Under the pieces are notes generated by a model. That model ran no database searches, was not told the origin of the DNA, and saw only the letters and a program-made list of their open reading frames with translations. 13,382 bases of DNA from Bacteroidota bacterium (lineage in GTDB: Bacteria; Bacteroidota; Bacteroidia; Bacteroidales; Lentimicrobiaceae). The stretch is from positions 1 to 13,382 of the forward strand of contig JAEYXG010000107.1 of assembly GCA_023428585.1 (NCBI GenBank), written 5' to 3'. Below, in pieces: positions 1-7,671 of this stretch (position 1 is its first letter; the number at the start of each line of letters is the position of its first letter). Both the position numbers and the translations under genes were made by a program.

Positions 1-841
1 TTCCAACATTAACCTTGCTCTCAATTTTCAAATCACCCCCATGCATTCCAACAAATTCCTTACAGAACATCAAGCCCAAGCCTTTCCTGCTGTCGCTAAA
101 ACATGTGTTCATTGATTCCGAATCAAGTTTGTCAGTTAATAAATCAAGTTGTTCAGCATCAATACCTTTACCGTTATCACTAATTTCCACAACAAGCTGA
201 TCATCGTTTAAGTTTGAAGAAACAAAAACTTCCCCACCCTGATTATTGTATTGAATTGCATTGGTTACCAAATTTCTAAAAATGGTTGCCAGCATATTCT
301 TATCAGCAATAACCACAACATTAGAAGGAATCTTGTTTACAATGTTGATTTCCTTGATTTCAGCAACCGGTTTCAGGTTTTGCAATACACCCGACACTAA
401 GTGCTGCAAATTAAACAATGTTGGATTGAATTTTTTCGAGCTTTTGTTTAATGTAGTCCAATCGAGCAAACTATCAAGCAAATCGAGTGCATTATTGGAT
501 GTATTGATTATCAGATCAAAATATGAACCAAGCACCTCCTGACTCATCGATGCCGAATTCTTTCTAAGAAAATCAAGTGTACCGAGCACCGTGTTATAGG
601 GACTTCGCAAATCATGTGCTATAATCGATACAATCTTATGGTTGTGATTAAGTACTTCATTTGTTTTAAATGCCCTATTTCGAATTTGCTGTCGTAGTTG
701 TATGTTCTCCATTACAAGTTCCCTGATCTTATTTTCAGCCGATTCTTTTTCCTTTTTGGAATCTCTGTTTAAGAACTGGAGAAATACTTTATTATCGGTC
801 TTTTCTGATTGGCTTAGTTTCCTAGGTGTTTCTGCTCTCAT
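1..841 (-). CDS. Soluble sensor histidine kinase, C-terminus cut by window edge
   Basis: Reading the minus strand from an ATG at 841 gives an open frame of 280 codons that runs off the left edge. Residues about 5-65 are charged and likely a coiled coil, with no membrane segment or signal peptide. A HisKA dimerisation domain follows, with the phospho-accepting H76 in IIAHDLRSP. A HATPase_c domain covers about 140-280: N-box NLVTNAIQYN (190-199), G1 box DNGKGI (222-227), G2 box KGLGL (253-257), and the typical C-terminal HGGDLKIESK. Only about the last ten residues should be missing. The frame is closed upstream by TAA at 866-868, so ATG 841 is the only good start. The product should autophosphorylate and pass phosphate to an unseen response regulator. 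The input signal is unknown, because there is no PAS, GAF, HAMP or TPR module in the visible part. It is separated from the upstream omp cassette by a terminator. Confidence 0.93.
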   Translation of the reverse strand, partial: MRAETPRKLSQSEKTDNKVFLQFLNRDSKKEKESAENKIRELVMENIQLRQQIRNRAFKTNEVLNHNHKIVSIIAHDLRSPYNTVLGTLDFLRKNSASMSQEVLGSYFDLIINTSNNALDLLDSLLDWTTLNKSSKKFNPTLFNLQHLVSGVLQNLKPVAEIKEINIVNKIPSNVVVIADKNMLATIFRNLVTNAIQYNNQGGEVFVSSNLNDDQLVVEISDNGKGIDAEQLDLLTDKLDSESMNTCFSDSRKGLGLMFCKEFVGMHGGDLKIESKVNVG

Positions 842-950
842 TAGTAAATTGTATAGCGGTGTTGTTTAAAAAATTAGTCCCTTAAATTGTTTGGTTGTCA
901 GAAACAACTATGTCAAAAACACGATTGGCACCATTCAATTTGAGGATGTG

Positions 951-958
951 CAAAACTA
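951..958 (-). promoter_or_regulatory. Candidate -7 element for the histidine kinase
   Basis: The minus strand reads TAGTTTTG here, which fits the Bacteroidota -7 pattern TAnnTTTG. It lies downstream of the hairpin terminator (in the minus direction) and about 110 bases before the kinase ATG. I see no good -33 TTTG at 19-21 bases upstream, so the call rests on the -7 box alone. Confidence 0.3.
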
Positions 959-1026
959 CCATACACTAATACAGCTATCCTTATATAACTTCGGCATTTT
1001 TTTACATAAATATAACTTAACACAGC

Positions 1027-1060
1027 AAAAGCCGCCATATTTGATAATATGGCGGCTTTT
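1027..1060 (-). terminator. Strong bidirectional hairpin terminator after the outer-membrane barrel gene
   Basis: A perfect 15-bp stem (AAAAGCCGCCATATT / AATATGGCGGCTTTT) encloses a TGAT loop. A-tract and T-tract flank the GC core, so it is a Rho-independent terminator readable on both strands. It lies 80 bases beyond the stop of the barrel gene at 1140 and ends the M48/ompA/barrel transcript before the histidine kinase promoter. There is no plus-strand gene ahead of it, so its main job is on the minus strand. Confidence 0.9.
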
Positions 1061-1139
1061 AAATATTATTTACAGGGAAGACTTATCCTATTACTTTCCT
1101 GATTTTAGAAATTGTTAATCAACAATAATCATGTTAAAG

Positions 1140-1808
1140 TTAGAATCTGTAGCCTAGTGACAGTCCAAATCCTGTATTTTTCAATGTAGCTTCATCATCA
1201 ACAGGGTACTTTGGATTAATATCAATCAAGCCCAACTGTGCATTCAGCTGAATTGAGAGCATATTTGCCATTTCATAACCAATAATAAAATTGGCACCTG
1301 CATCAAATGGTTTAATGAAAAATGCATCATTGTCGACATCGCTTTCAGTCACTTCATTTGTAAACTCTATATCCCACTCACTACTGGTATTCGGGGTATC
1401 CAATGTATACTTACCACCAACGCCATAACCAACATATGGGCCGAAGCCAAGAAGCATGTGCCCGGTTCCAAGTAAAGGTTTAAACACAATATTAAGGGGC
1501 AATTCGATGTAAGAGAGTGAAAGCTTGCTTTCTATATCCTGTGAAAGAACGGTTTCAGTAGATTTAGTACCTTTTGTTGAGAATAGAAGTCCGGGTTGAA
1601 AATATATGTCAGTTCCAACCAGGATTTCATAATTTACCCCTGCATTGAATCCCATTGTAAGATCATTCTCAAGCTTATCGCCCTCAAAATCCTTTCCATT
1701 GATATTTTGGAGATTTACACCTGCTCTGATACCAAAGCCCTGAGCTAATGCGGTACTTGCAATAAATAGCAATATAACGATTGTTAGTAAGCTTTTTGTT
1801 GTTTTCAT
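1140..1808 (-). CDS. PorT-like outer-membrane beta-barrel protein (OMP_b-brl_2 type)
   Basis: A 222-residue exported protein. Residues 1-22 form a Sec signal peptide (KTTK, then a hydrophobic stretch ending ALA before Q23). The mature part opens GFGIRAGVNLQNI, a hallmark first strand of the small Bacteroidota barrels related to PorT. Alternating polar/hydrophobic strands follow, and the protein ends GFGLSLGYRF with the terminal Phe recognised by the BAM complex. Length and pattern suit an 8-stranded barrel in the outer membrane. There are no catalytic residues; a structural, adhesion or small-solute role is possible but cannot be told from sequence. It is the last gene of the M48/ompA/barrel cassette, 15 bases after the ompA-family stop, and is followed by a strong terminator. 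Family assignment is firm; true PorT function in type IX secretion is not shown. Confidence 0.88.
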   Translation of the reverse strand: MKTTKSLLTIVILLFIASTALAQGFGIRAGVNLQNINGKDFEGDKLENDLTMGFNAGVNYEILVGTDIYFQPGLLFSTKGTKSTETVLSQDIESKLSLSYIELPLNIVFKPLLGTGHMLLGFGPYVGYGVGGKYTLDTPNTSSEWDIEFTNEVTESDVDNDAFFIKPFDAGANFIIGYEMANMLSIQLNAQLGLIDINPKYPVDDEATLKNTGFGLSLGYRF

Positions 1809-1823
1809 GATGTGATTTTTTGA

Positions 1824-2501
1824 TTAGTTACTACCTGAACTCTGTGCTTCTTTTTGAGCATCTTCTTTCATCTTTTCGTTGGCAGTGATAAGGAATTCAA
1901 CCCTACGGTTCTGAGCACGGCCTTCTTCAGTATCATTGCTGTACTTAGGCATAGTCTCACCATAGCCAACAGTTTTCAAACGTGCACTAGCAATGTTCTG
2001 AGTTCTAAGATAATTTACAACAGAATTTGCACGTTTCTCTGATAAGGTCTGGTTATAGCTTGTTGAGCCCTTACTGTCAGTGTGGCCCTGAATTACAATA
2101 TCAGTGTCAGGATACTTGTTCAGGATGGTAGTCAGGCTTTTAAGATTATTTACAGCCTCTGCAGTAAGATTTGATTGGTCAAAGCCAAAAAGAACTTTGC
2201 CACTAAATTCAATGACGATACCTTCGCCAACACGTTCAACCTTAGCACCAGGCACCTCTTTTTCCATTTCAGCTGCCTGTTTATCCATCTGACGTCCGAT
2301 TACAGCACCGGCAACTCCACCAACAGTAGCACCAATAATGGCACCCATGGCAGTATTGCCTGTAGCTTTACCGATTACGGCACCTGTAGCACCTCCTCCT
2401 GCAGCTCCAATGACTGCACCTTTTTGTGATTTATTCCATGAGGAACAACTTACCAGAAGAATTGATATCATCAGGTAAATTAAGACATTTAACTTTTTCA
2501 T
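1824..2501 (-). CDS. OmpA-family lipoprotein with glycine-zipper segment
   Basis: A 225-residue protein. The lipoprotein signal ends in LLVSC with the lipidated Cys at 19. Residues about 28-70 form a Gly-zipper region (repeats such as GAVIGAAGGGATGAVIG), which usually packs into or across a membrane. Residues about 97-207 are an OmpA C-terminal peptidoglycan-binding domain: VLFGFDQSNLT, IVIQGHTDSKGS, NQTLSEKRANSVVNYL and GRAQNRRVEF contain the usual Asp and Arg that grip diaminopimelate. The tail is acidic and polar. The likely role is anchoring the outer membrane to the cell wall, as in E. coli YiaD-like proteins. The gene sits 50 bases downstream of the M48 lipoprotein gene and 15 bases upstream of the barrel gene, all on the minus strand, so the three are probably co-transcribed. 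The ATG gives a normal signal peptide. Confidence 0.93.
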   Translation of the reverse strand: MKKLNVLIYLMISILLVSCSSWNKSQKGAVIGAAGGGATGAVIGKATGNTAMGAIIGATVGGVAGAVIGRQMDKQAAEMEKEVPGAKVERVGEGIVIEFSGKVLFGFDQSNLTAEAVNNLKSLTTILNKYPDTDIVIQGHTDSKGSTSYNQTLSEKRANSVVNYLRTQNIASARLKTVGYGETMPKYSNDTEEGRAQNRRVEFLITANEKMKEDAQKEAQSSGSN

Positions 2502-2551
2502 AATTGATTTTATTGGTTAATTTTAATTCAACTCAGTTTATAGGGGAATGG

Positions 2552-3433
2552 TCAAAATCTAATCTTCTTAACCTTAGGATTTGTACCGGTTTTTGTTCCT
2601 GTTTGTCCTGCACCATAACCTCCGGGATTTTTAGAAGATGCCTCATAATATTTCATGGCTTCAGGCATAATACCCTGCAGTTTTGTAATACGGGTATCAT
2701 CAGCCGGGTGGGTACTCAGAAATTCAGGTGGTTTACTTCCACCGGAATTTGACATTCTTTCCCAGAATGGAACTGCCTCCTGTGGATTATAACCGGCCAT
2801 TGCTGAGAAGAATAAACCAAACTTGTCAGCTTCCAGTTCCTCTTTCCTTGAAAATGGAAGGATTGCACCAACTGTAGTACCAATACCGTATGATGTCATA
2901 AATATATCCTGGGTTTGGGCAGGCTGATTCGCAATGGCAATTTGCAGTGCCACACCTCCCAGTTGCTGCACCAGTTGCTGACTCATCCTTTCATTTCCAT
3001 GCTGTGCAATGGCATGGGCAATTTCATGTCCTACTACAACGGCCAGTGCTTCCTCATTCTGAGTAACAGGCAGCAGTCCGGTATATACCACTACCTTGCC
3101 ACCGGGCATACACCAGGCATTGACATCTTTACTGTCAATAAGGTTAAACTCCCAGTTATACCCTTCCAGTACATCACCCTGACCAACGCTTTGATAATAA
3201 TTGGTTATTGCCGCTGCAATATTATTGCCTACCCTTTGTACCATAGCTGCATCATTGCTTGCACTAGGTGATATCACCTTGTTTTCCTTCAAAAAAGCGC
3301 TATACTGCTCAGTGGCCATAAGTTGCAACTCTGATTCAGATACCAAGCTTAATTGCTTGCGGCCGGTAACCCTGTTGGTTGAACAAGCCGCAACAATTGA
3401 AGCAATTAAAAGAAATGAAATGACTTTTTTCAT
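2552..3433 (-). CDS. M48-family zinc metalloprotease lipoprotein (LoiP/BepA-like)
   Basis: A 293-residue protein with a lipoprotein signal (SIVAAC, lipidated Cys17). The catalytic site HEIAH occupies 136-140 (zinc ligands H136 and H140, base E137). The third ligand lies in the ELEAD motif, E199 with D203 as partner, within RKEELEADKFG. The stretch AWCMPGGKVVVYTGLL (about 106-121) is diagnostic of the family, and THPADDTRI (241-249) closes the peptidase domain. There are no TPR repeats after the catalytic domain, unlike BepA, so it is closer to LoiP/YggG. Family members sit in the periplasm on the inner face of the outer membrane and degrade misassembled outer-membrane proteins; that role here is inference. 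The C-terminus is a short Gly/Lys-rich tail. It leads the M48/ompA/barrel cassette and has a promoter-like sequence about 70 bases upstream. Confidence 0.95.
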   Translation of the reverse strand: MKKVISFLLIASIVAACSTNRVTGRKQLSLVSESELQLMATEQYSAFLKENKVISPSASNDAAMVQRVGNNIAAAITNYYQSVGQGDVLEGYNWEFNLIDSKDVNAWCMPGGKVVVYTGLLPVTQNEEALAVVVGHEIAHAIAQHGNERMSQQLVQQLGGVALQIAIANQPAQTQDIFMTSYGIGTTVGAILPFSRKEELEADKFGLFFSAMAGYNPQEAVPFWERMSNSGGSKPPEFLSTHPADDTRITKLQGIMPEAMKYYEASSKNPGGYGAGQTGTKTGTNPKVKKIRF

Positions 3434-3503
3434 AGGTTAGTCTTTAAATAAAGTTCTACAACATTTTATTCTGCTTTCAAAAACAATGCCAGATGATAAG
3501 TGT

Positions 3504-3536
3504 AAATATAATAAAAAAACCCTATCTATTGCAATA
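3504..3536 (-). promoter_or_regulatory. Candidate promoter for the M48/ompA/barrel cassette
   Basis: On the minus strand an ATTG is followed after 21 bases by TATATTTA, one mismatch from the Bacteroidota -7 element TAnnTTTG at the spacing usual for that class. It lies about 70 bases before the M48 start codon. Both boxes are imperfect and the region is AT-rich, so chance is possible. Confidence 0.3.
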
Positions 3537-3565
3537 TTAATAGTGATTACACTGGCATAAAATTA

Positions 3566-3913
3566 TTACTCACTGTTATTCAGCTTATTATAAACTTCGC
3601 TTAATCTTGCATTCATCCTTTCAACAATTAACATGAACTCATAATTTGAATCAATAATACACAATATTATATTAGGACTTGCCACTCTGACCTGATTATC
3701 ACAATTCATTGAAATAGCGAATAAAATAGTATAGGTATTTCCAGACTAATTTATCAAGATTGCATTAGTAACCACTTGAACCTCCTATTAACAAACGGAA
3801 TGCAGTAATTGTTCCAACAATATGACATCAAAGTCATATTGCCTGGCATGATACAGCAAAGTAAAAGAATCTCTAATAAGAGGTAATGATTCGGATGTGA
3901 ATATCAGAAAGTC
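3566..3913 (-). pseudogene. Possible eroded coding fragment, unrecognised
   Basis: One minus-strand frame reads 41 codons without a stop (contains LLYHARQYDFDVILLEQLL), then meets TAA-TAG at 3785-3790 and TAG at 3746-3748, then runs 59 open codons to TAA at 3566-3568 (contains RVASPNIILCIIDSN and FMLIVERMNARLSEVYNKL). The two open pieces have protein-like composition and amphipathic helices, which suggests an old gene decaying by point mutation. The family is not recognised. In AT-rich DNA open runs of this length also occur by chance, so this is a weak call. Confidence 0.2.
3818..3841. repeat. Perfect inverted repeat, 9-bp arms
   Basis: CAATATGAC and GTCATATTG flank an ATCAAA loop. It lies about 100 bases past the cvfB stop. 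There is no T-run after it in the minus direction, so it is a poor intrinsic terminator; it could be a weak terminator, an RNA 3' end or a protein-binding dyad. Confidence 0.4.
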
Positions 3914-3942
3914 TCATATTTGGAATCATAAACTTATGAAAT

Positions 3943-4785
3943 CTATTGTTTATCAGGTACTTTATTAATACCTGAATCTCCGATGTTAATTTGTTTAAGT
4001 TTAAATAAATTGCCAATTGCCTGTTTAAAGTTCTTCTTACTCATACCTAAAGAAACATATATTTCTTCTGGAGAACTTTTATCATTGAGGGGCAGGAAAC
4101 CGTGATTCCTTTCTAATTCTAACAGTATTTTTTCGGAATGATCATCAATTTTATTGATATATCCTGATTTGTATAAGCTTAAGTCGACCTTATGATCATC
4201 TCGTATTTGCTTGATATATCCAACCAGCTTCTCTCCTTCTGATAAGTTTTGGAATACTTCATTTGCATAAATCATTCCCTCAAAGCGATTATTTATAATG
4301 GCTTTAAAGCCGAGATCAGTTGCAGCATAAAGCAGCAGACCAACCTCCTCACCAACATTTAAAGCGCTGGTATCATTATCAATAAAGCGTTGTAGTTGTG
4401 TTGATGCCGCAATCCGTCCTCTATCATCCGAAAAGATATAAACAACGTAGTGCTTATTGGCTTCCACCCGATACTTCTGTTCCCGGTAAGGCAGCAACAG
4501 TTCTTTATCAAGGCCCCAATCAAGAAATGCACCTACCTGATTTACAGCATTGACTTTTAAATATGCAAATTCACCAACAACTGCATGAGGTTTGAGAGTA
4601 GTAGCAATTAAACGGTCGGATGAATCGAAATAAATGAACACCTCCAGCTCATCATTGGGTTTACAATTATCAGGAACCCACTTCATAGGCAGTAGTATTT
4701 CTCCGAGTTCACCACCGTCAAGGTAAACGCCAAAGTCGACTATTTTAGTGATTTGCAGTGTATTATATTTTCCCGGTATAGCCAT
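3943..4785 (-). CDS. cvfB: CvfB-like S1 RNA-binding protein
   Basis: A 280-residue cytoplasmic protein of the CvfB/YitL family. The N-terminal half contains S1-type OB folds: about 5-65 (VDFGVYLDGGELGEILLP), about 70-135 (VGAFLDWGLDKELLLP) and about 145-205 (LGFKAIINNRFEGMIYANE). The C-terminal about 60 residues, with NHGFLPLNDKSSPEEIY and LGMSKKNFKQAIGNL, are the winged-helix domain typical of the family. Full length for the family. CvfB binds RNA; in Staphylococcus it affects virulence-factor expression, but the role in Bacteroidota is not established. It is the last gene of the operon, 11 bases after the radA stop. The ATG at 4785 gives the expected N-terminus. Confidence 0.9.
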   Translation of the reverse strand: MAIPGKYNTLQITKIVDFGVYLDGGELGEILLPMKWVPDNCKPNDELEVFIYFDSSDRLIATTLKPHAVVGEFAYLKVNAVNQVGAFLDWGLDKELLLPYREQKYRVEANKHYVVYIFSDDRGRIAASTQLQRFIDNDTSALNVGEEVGLLLYAATDLGFKAIINNRFEGMIYANEVFQNLSEGEKLVGYIKQIRDDHKVDLSLYKSGYINKIDDHSEKILLELERNHGFLPLNDKSSPEEIYVSLGMSKKNFKQAIGNLFKLKQINIGDSGINKVPDKQ

Positions 4786-4796
4786 AATTTAACTTG

Positions 4797-6158
4797 TTAA
4801 CTTGAAAAGAGCAGGGTACCTAATTGTTCAATATTATTTAAAGCTACTATTCTAATTTTCTTAGCGGTGCTCTTGGCCGCCTTTAGATTATTCTTAGAAA
4901 TCACTATAGTACTAAAACCAATCTTTTCAGCCTCTGAAACCCGGTGTTCTATGCGGGTTACAGGCCTAACCTCACCTGAAAGTCCAATTTCACCTGCAAA
5001 ACAAGTCTTAGGCTGAATAGGTATATCAATATTTGATGATAATATGGCACTTACTATTGAAAGATCGGCAGCTGGATCTACAACCTTTATTCCACCGGCA
5101 ATATTCAGGAACACATCCTTGGTTCCTAATTTAAAACCACATCTTTTCTCAAGAACTGCAAGCAACATATTCAAACGGCGGGTATCAAAGCCGGTACTGG
5201 AACGCTGCGGAGTACCATAAGCGGCAGTGCTTACCAATGCCTGGGTTTCAATGAGTATTGGCCGTAATCCTTCTAATGTAGCTGATATGGCAGTGCCGCT
5301 TAGCATTTCATCATGCTGACCCAATAAGAGTTCTGAAGGATTACTCACTTCTCTAAGTCCTGCATTGTTCATCTCATAAATTCCCAACTCAGAGGTACTC
5401 CCGAATCTGTTTTTAATTGACCTTAATATTCTAAAGCCATAATTCCTGTCACCTTCAAACTGCAACACTGTATCAACCATGTGTTCAAGCACTTTAGGCC
5501 CTGCTAAAGATCCATCCTTGGTTATATGCCCAATTAGAAAAACAGGAACATTGGTTCGTTTGGCAAATTGGAGCATTTCAAATGTAGTCTCCTTGATTTG
5601 CGAAATACTACCGGGTGAAGAATCAATGCTTTCACTAACCATAGTCTGAATAGAATCAATCAATACTATGTGTGGCTTCAATTTCTCACATTGTGCCAGA
5701 ATATGGACAGTTGAAGTTTCAGTCAAGATATAGCATTGATTGGCATTAAGGCCAATTCTTTCAGCACGCATCCTGATTTGTTGCTCACTTTCCTCGCCGG
5801 AGATGTACAAAAAACGCTGGTTTTTGATTTTAAGAGCAATCTGAAGCATTAGAGTGGATTTACCTATTCCCGGTTCTCCGCCAATAAGCACAACAGAACC
5901 AGGTACGAGCCCTCCACCGAGCACTCTATTCAGTTCTTCACTGTTTGTATTAATTCTATGCTCTTCAGCTATTGATACATCATTTATCAATACCGGCACC
6001 TTTTCTGATTTATAACCGGAAGTTGAAGATTTATCGCCACGCTGAATTATTTCTTCAGTATATGTATTCCATTCTCCACAAGAAGGGCATTTGCCAATCC
6101 ATTTGGGTGATTCACTTCCACAATTACTGCAAAAGAATGCGGTCTTTGATTTTGACAT
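4797..6158 (-). CDS. radA: DNA repair protein RadA (Sms)
   Basis: A 453-residue protein, full length for RadA. A C4 zinc finger occupies residues 10-27 (CSNC...CPSC). The RecA-like ATPase has Walker A GGEPGIGKST (93-102), Walker B HIVLIDS (163-169), and the RadA-specific KNRFG motif (249-253). The C-terminal third (about 285-453) is the Lon-protease-like domain (SGTAISATLEGLRPILIE, GGIKVVDPAADL, FAGEIGLSGEVRPV), which in RadA is not a working protease. RadA is a hexameric helicase-like factor that drives branch migration of recombination intermediates in the cytoplasm. It lies 16 bases after rfaE2 and 11 bases before cvfB on the same strand. No missing key residue was seen. Confidence 0.98.
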   Translation of the reverse strand: MSKSKTAFFCSNCGSESPKWIGKCPSCGEWNTYTEEIIQRGDKSSTSGYKSEKVPVLINDVSIAEEHRINTNSEELNRVLGGGLVPGSVVLIGGEPGIGKSTLMLQIALKIKNQRFLYISGEESEQQIRMRAERIGLNANQCYILTETSTVHILAQCEKLKPHIVLIDSIQTMVSESIDSSPGSISQIKETTFEMLQFAKRTNVPVFLIGHITKDGSLAGPKVLEHMVDTVLQFEGDRNYGFRILRSIKNRFGSTSELGIYEMNNAGLREVSNPSELLLGQHDEMLSGTAISATLEGLRPILIETQALVSTAAYGTPQRSSTGFDTRRLNMLLAVLEKRCGFKLGTKDVFLNIAGGIKVVDPAADLSIVSAILSSNIDIPIQPKTCFAGEIGLSGEVRPVTRIEHRVSEAEKIGFSTIVISKNNLKAAKSTAKKIRIVALNNIEQLGTLLFSS

Positions 6159-6174
6159 ATTGAGATATTGAATC

Positions 6175-6675
6175 TTAATCTTTAATCTTTTTCTCTATGG
6201 CGCTGGTAGAGAATCCGGGTAAATAATCAATGGTAACAACCTTTCCACCCTTGGCAAGCACTATATCATGCCCAACAATTTCATTGATATTATAATCTGA
6301 ACCCTTGACGAGTATGTCAGGTTTAATAATATTGATAAGGTTATATGGAGTATCCTCATCAAAGATCACCACGCCTGTAACGAATGTAAATGAGGCAAGT
6401 AATAGGGCACGGGAGTATTCATCAATGATGGGACGGTTTTTACCCTTTAACCGTGAAACCGAATCATCCGAATTTAATCCAATAATAAGAACATCACCCA
6501 AATCAGCTGCTTTGGAGAGGTAATCAATATGACCTCGGTGAACCAGGTCGAAACAACCATTAGTGAAAACAATTTTATTGTGGTTGAGATACCATTTGTT
6601 CAGGGCCGGTAGCAGGCTCTGTGAGTTGAGAATTTTTTGCCGTATCAGTTCGATTGTTGCCATTTCCTTTGGCAT
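6175..6675 (-). CDS. rfaE2: D-glycero-beta-D-manno-heptose 1-phosphate adenylyltransferase
   Basis: A 166-residue nucleotidyltransferase that activates heptose-1-phosphate with ATP to ADP-heptose for LPS inner core. IVFTNGCFDLVHRGHIDYL (35-53) carries the HxGH signature (H46-H49). LIIGLNSDDSVSRLKGKNRP (about 63-82) and DILVKGSDY (120-128) are family motifs, and FSTSAIEKKI near the C-terminus is the ISTT/S-type end motif. It is the stand-alone adenylyltransferase, without the kinase half found in E. coli HldE. The annotated ATG at 6675 may be replaced by the ATG at 6663 (MATIELIRQKI), which looks closer to family N-termini. Either start leaves a long overlap, 101 or 89 bases, with the 3' end of the flippase-like gene. 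RadA follows after 16 bases. Confidence 0.95.
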   Translation of the reverse strand: MPKEMATIELIRQKILNSQSLLPALNKWYLNHNKIVFTNGCFDLVHRGHIDYLSKAADLGDVLIIGLNSDDSVSRLKGKNRPIIDEYSRALLLASFTFVTGVVIFDEDTPYNLINIIKPDILVKGSDYNINEIVGHDIVLAKGGKVVTIDYLPGFSTSAIEKKIKD

Positions 6676-7669
6676 TATAGGTATTCAACAAAAGTAATGA
6701 AAAAACACCTGCTATCAGAATCATTATTGTTTGTGATGACCAAATTAGCCATCCCATTGCATAACCTGTTGTTGAAGTAATGGAGAACAGCAATAATGTT
6801 TCAGCAACGATTGCAGGATAAATGCCTATACCACCTTGCACAATCATTATCCCTACCGAGCCAAAAACAAGAACTGCCAAACCTGCTTCCAATGATAATG
6901 AGGAGGTTTCCTCAAGACTAAAAAACACCACATATGCCATCAACAAGTATAGCAACCAGATTAGGGCAGTATAGAGAATAAACAATATTGGTTGTTTGAT
7001 CTTCAATAATGACTTCATTCCCGATAGAAAACCCTGCAGCAGTTTGCTTACTTTAAGATATAAGCCTGTACTGCTTACCTTTTTTCTATAAACAAGAAAG
7101 AGCACTGCAAAAAGAAGAATAATACCTGCAAGTATCCAGACAATGTTATTTCCTAAGGCCTCTGAGATATTAAGCTTTTCCTGCAAAGGGGCATATATTT
7201 TTTGATGTACATATGCGCTCAGCTTAGCTGACATAGTAAAGATCATAAGGAAGAACAGGGCAACAAAGGCAAGCATATCAATGGCCCTCTCGGTAATTAC
7301 AGTTCCAAATGATTTGTTGAAAGGTATTTTTTCATATTGTGTGAGCACACCACATCTACTTACTTCACCCAAACGAGGCAGTGCAAGATTTGCCAAATAG
7401 CCAATCAGAACTGCCATATAAACATTCAACCTCCGTGGTTTATATCCCAATGGCTCCATTAGCATTCGCCATCTGATTGCCCTTATCCAGTGACTCAGCA
7501 TTCCAAGAATAATAGCAATGATTATCCAATAATAATTGGCAATCTTAAGAGCTTCAACAATCTCTTGTTTCTGCTCAGTGGTAAGATTTCGAAGGAAAAG
7601 CCAAATAAAGAAAATTCCTATACCAAGAAAGAAGGTAAAACGAAGAAGAACGAGAATCTTTTTTTTCAA
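6575..7669 (-). CDS. Flippase-like integral membrane protein (LPG synthase TM family, UPF0104)
   Basis: A 364-residue polytopic inner-membrane protein with about eight or nine hydrophobic helices (roughly 6-26, 47-63, 84-98, 131-148, 177-194, 228-250, 262-280, 287-300, 308-329). Family landmarks are HWIRAIRWRMLMEPLG (60-75), LPRLGEVSRC (97-106), TERAIDM (126-132) and QGGIGIYP (278-285). The family covers the membrane half of MprF and AglD-type proteins; proposed roles are moving lipids or lipid-linked sugars, but this member has no aminoacyl-transferase half and its substrate is unknown. The start is TTG, two bases after the panD stop; the first ATG that would fit removes the first helix, so TTG is preferred. 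The last about 33 residues (Asn/Gln/Thr-rich, non-hydrophobic) are encoded inside the rfaE2 overlap. Confidence 0.88.
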   Translation of the reverse strand: MKKKILVLLRFTFFLGIGIFFIWLFLRNLTTEQKQEIVEALKIANYYWIIIAIILGMLSHWIRAIRWRMLMEPLGYKPRRLNVYMAVLIGYLANLALPRLGEVSRCGVLTQYEKIPFNKSFGTVITERAIDMLAFVALFFLMIFTMSAKLSAYVHQKIYAPLQEKLNISEALGNNIVWILAGIILLFAVLFLVYRKKVSSTGLYLKVSKLLQGFLSGMKSLLKIKQPILFILYTALIWLLYLLMAYVVFFSLEETSSLSLEAGLAVLVFGSVGIMIVQGGIGIYPAIVAETLLLFSITSTTGYAMGWLIWSSQTIMILIAGVFSLLLLNTYNAKGNGNNRTDTAKNSQLTEPATGPEQMVSQPQ

Positions 7670-7671
7670 AT

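Larger units (their letters stand above)
842..1139. other. Intergenic region between histidine kinase and barrel gene
   Basis: About 300 bases without a credible gene. It holds the hairpin terminator at 1027-1060 and a possible kinase -7 box at 951-958. A 75-codon plus-strand frame (891-1118) runs straight through the terminator and shows no family resemblance, so it is not called as a gene. Confidence 0.7.
3434..3942. other. 509-base intergenic region, no intact gene
   Basis: The gap between cvfB and the M48 gene holds a candidate M48 promoter near 3504-3536, a dyad at 3818-3841, and a minus-strand frame (3566-3913) that looks partly coding but is broken by three stops. No tRNA or strong terminator is visible. 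Confidence 0.6.

Noticed and set aside
261..542. Plus-strand 93-codon open frame
   Set aside because: It is antisense to the HATPase and HisKA region of the histidine kinase, whose motifs are unmistakable.
891..1118. Plus-strand 75-codon open frame in the kinase/barrel gap
   Set aside because: It runs through the perfect hairpin terminator, has no recognisable family and no promoter-like box ahead of it.
3486..3560. Plus-strand 24-codon small frame ending in a hydrophobic stretch
   Set aside because: It overlaps the M48 candidate promoter, has no promoter or ribosome signal, and is too short to tell from chance in AT-rich DNA.
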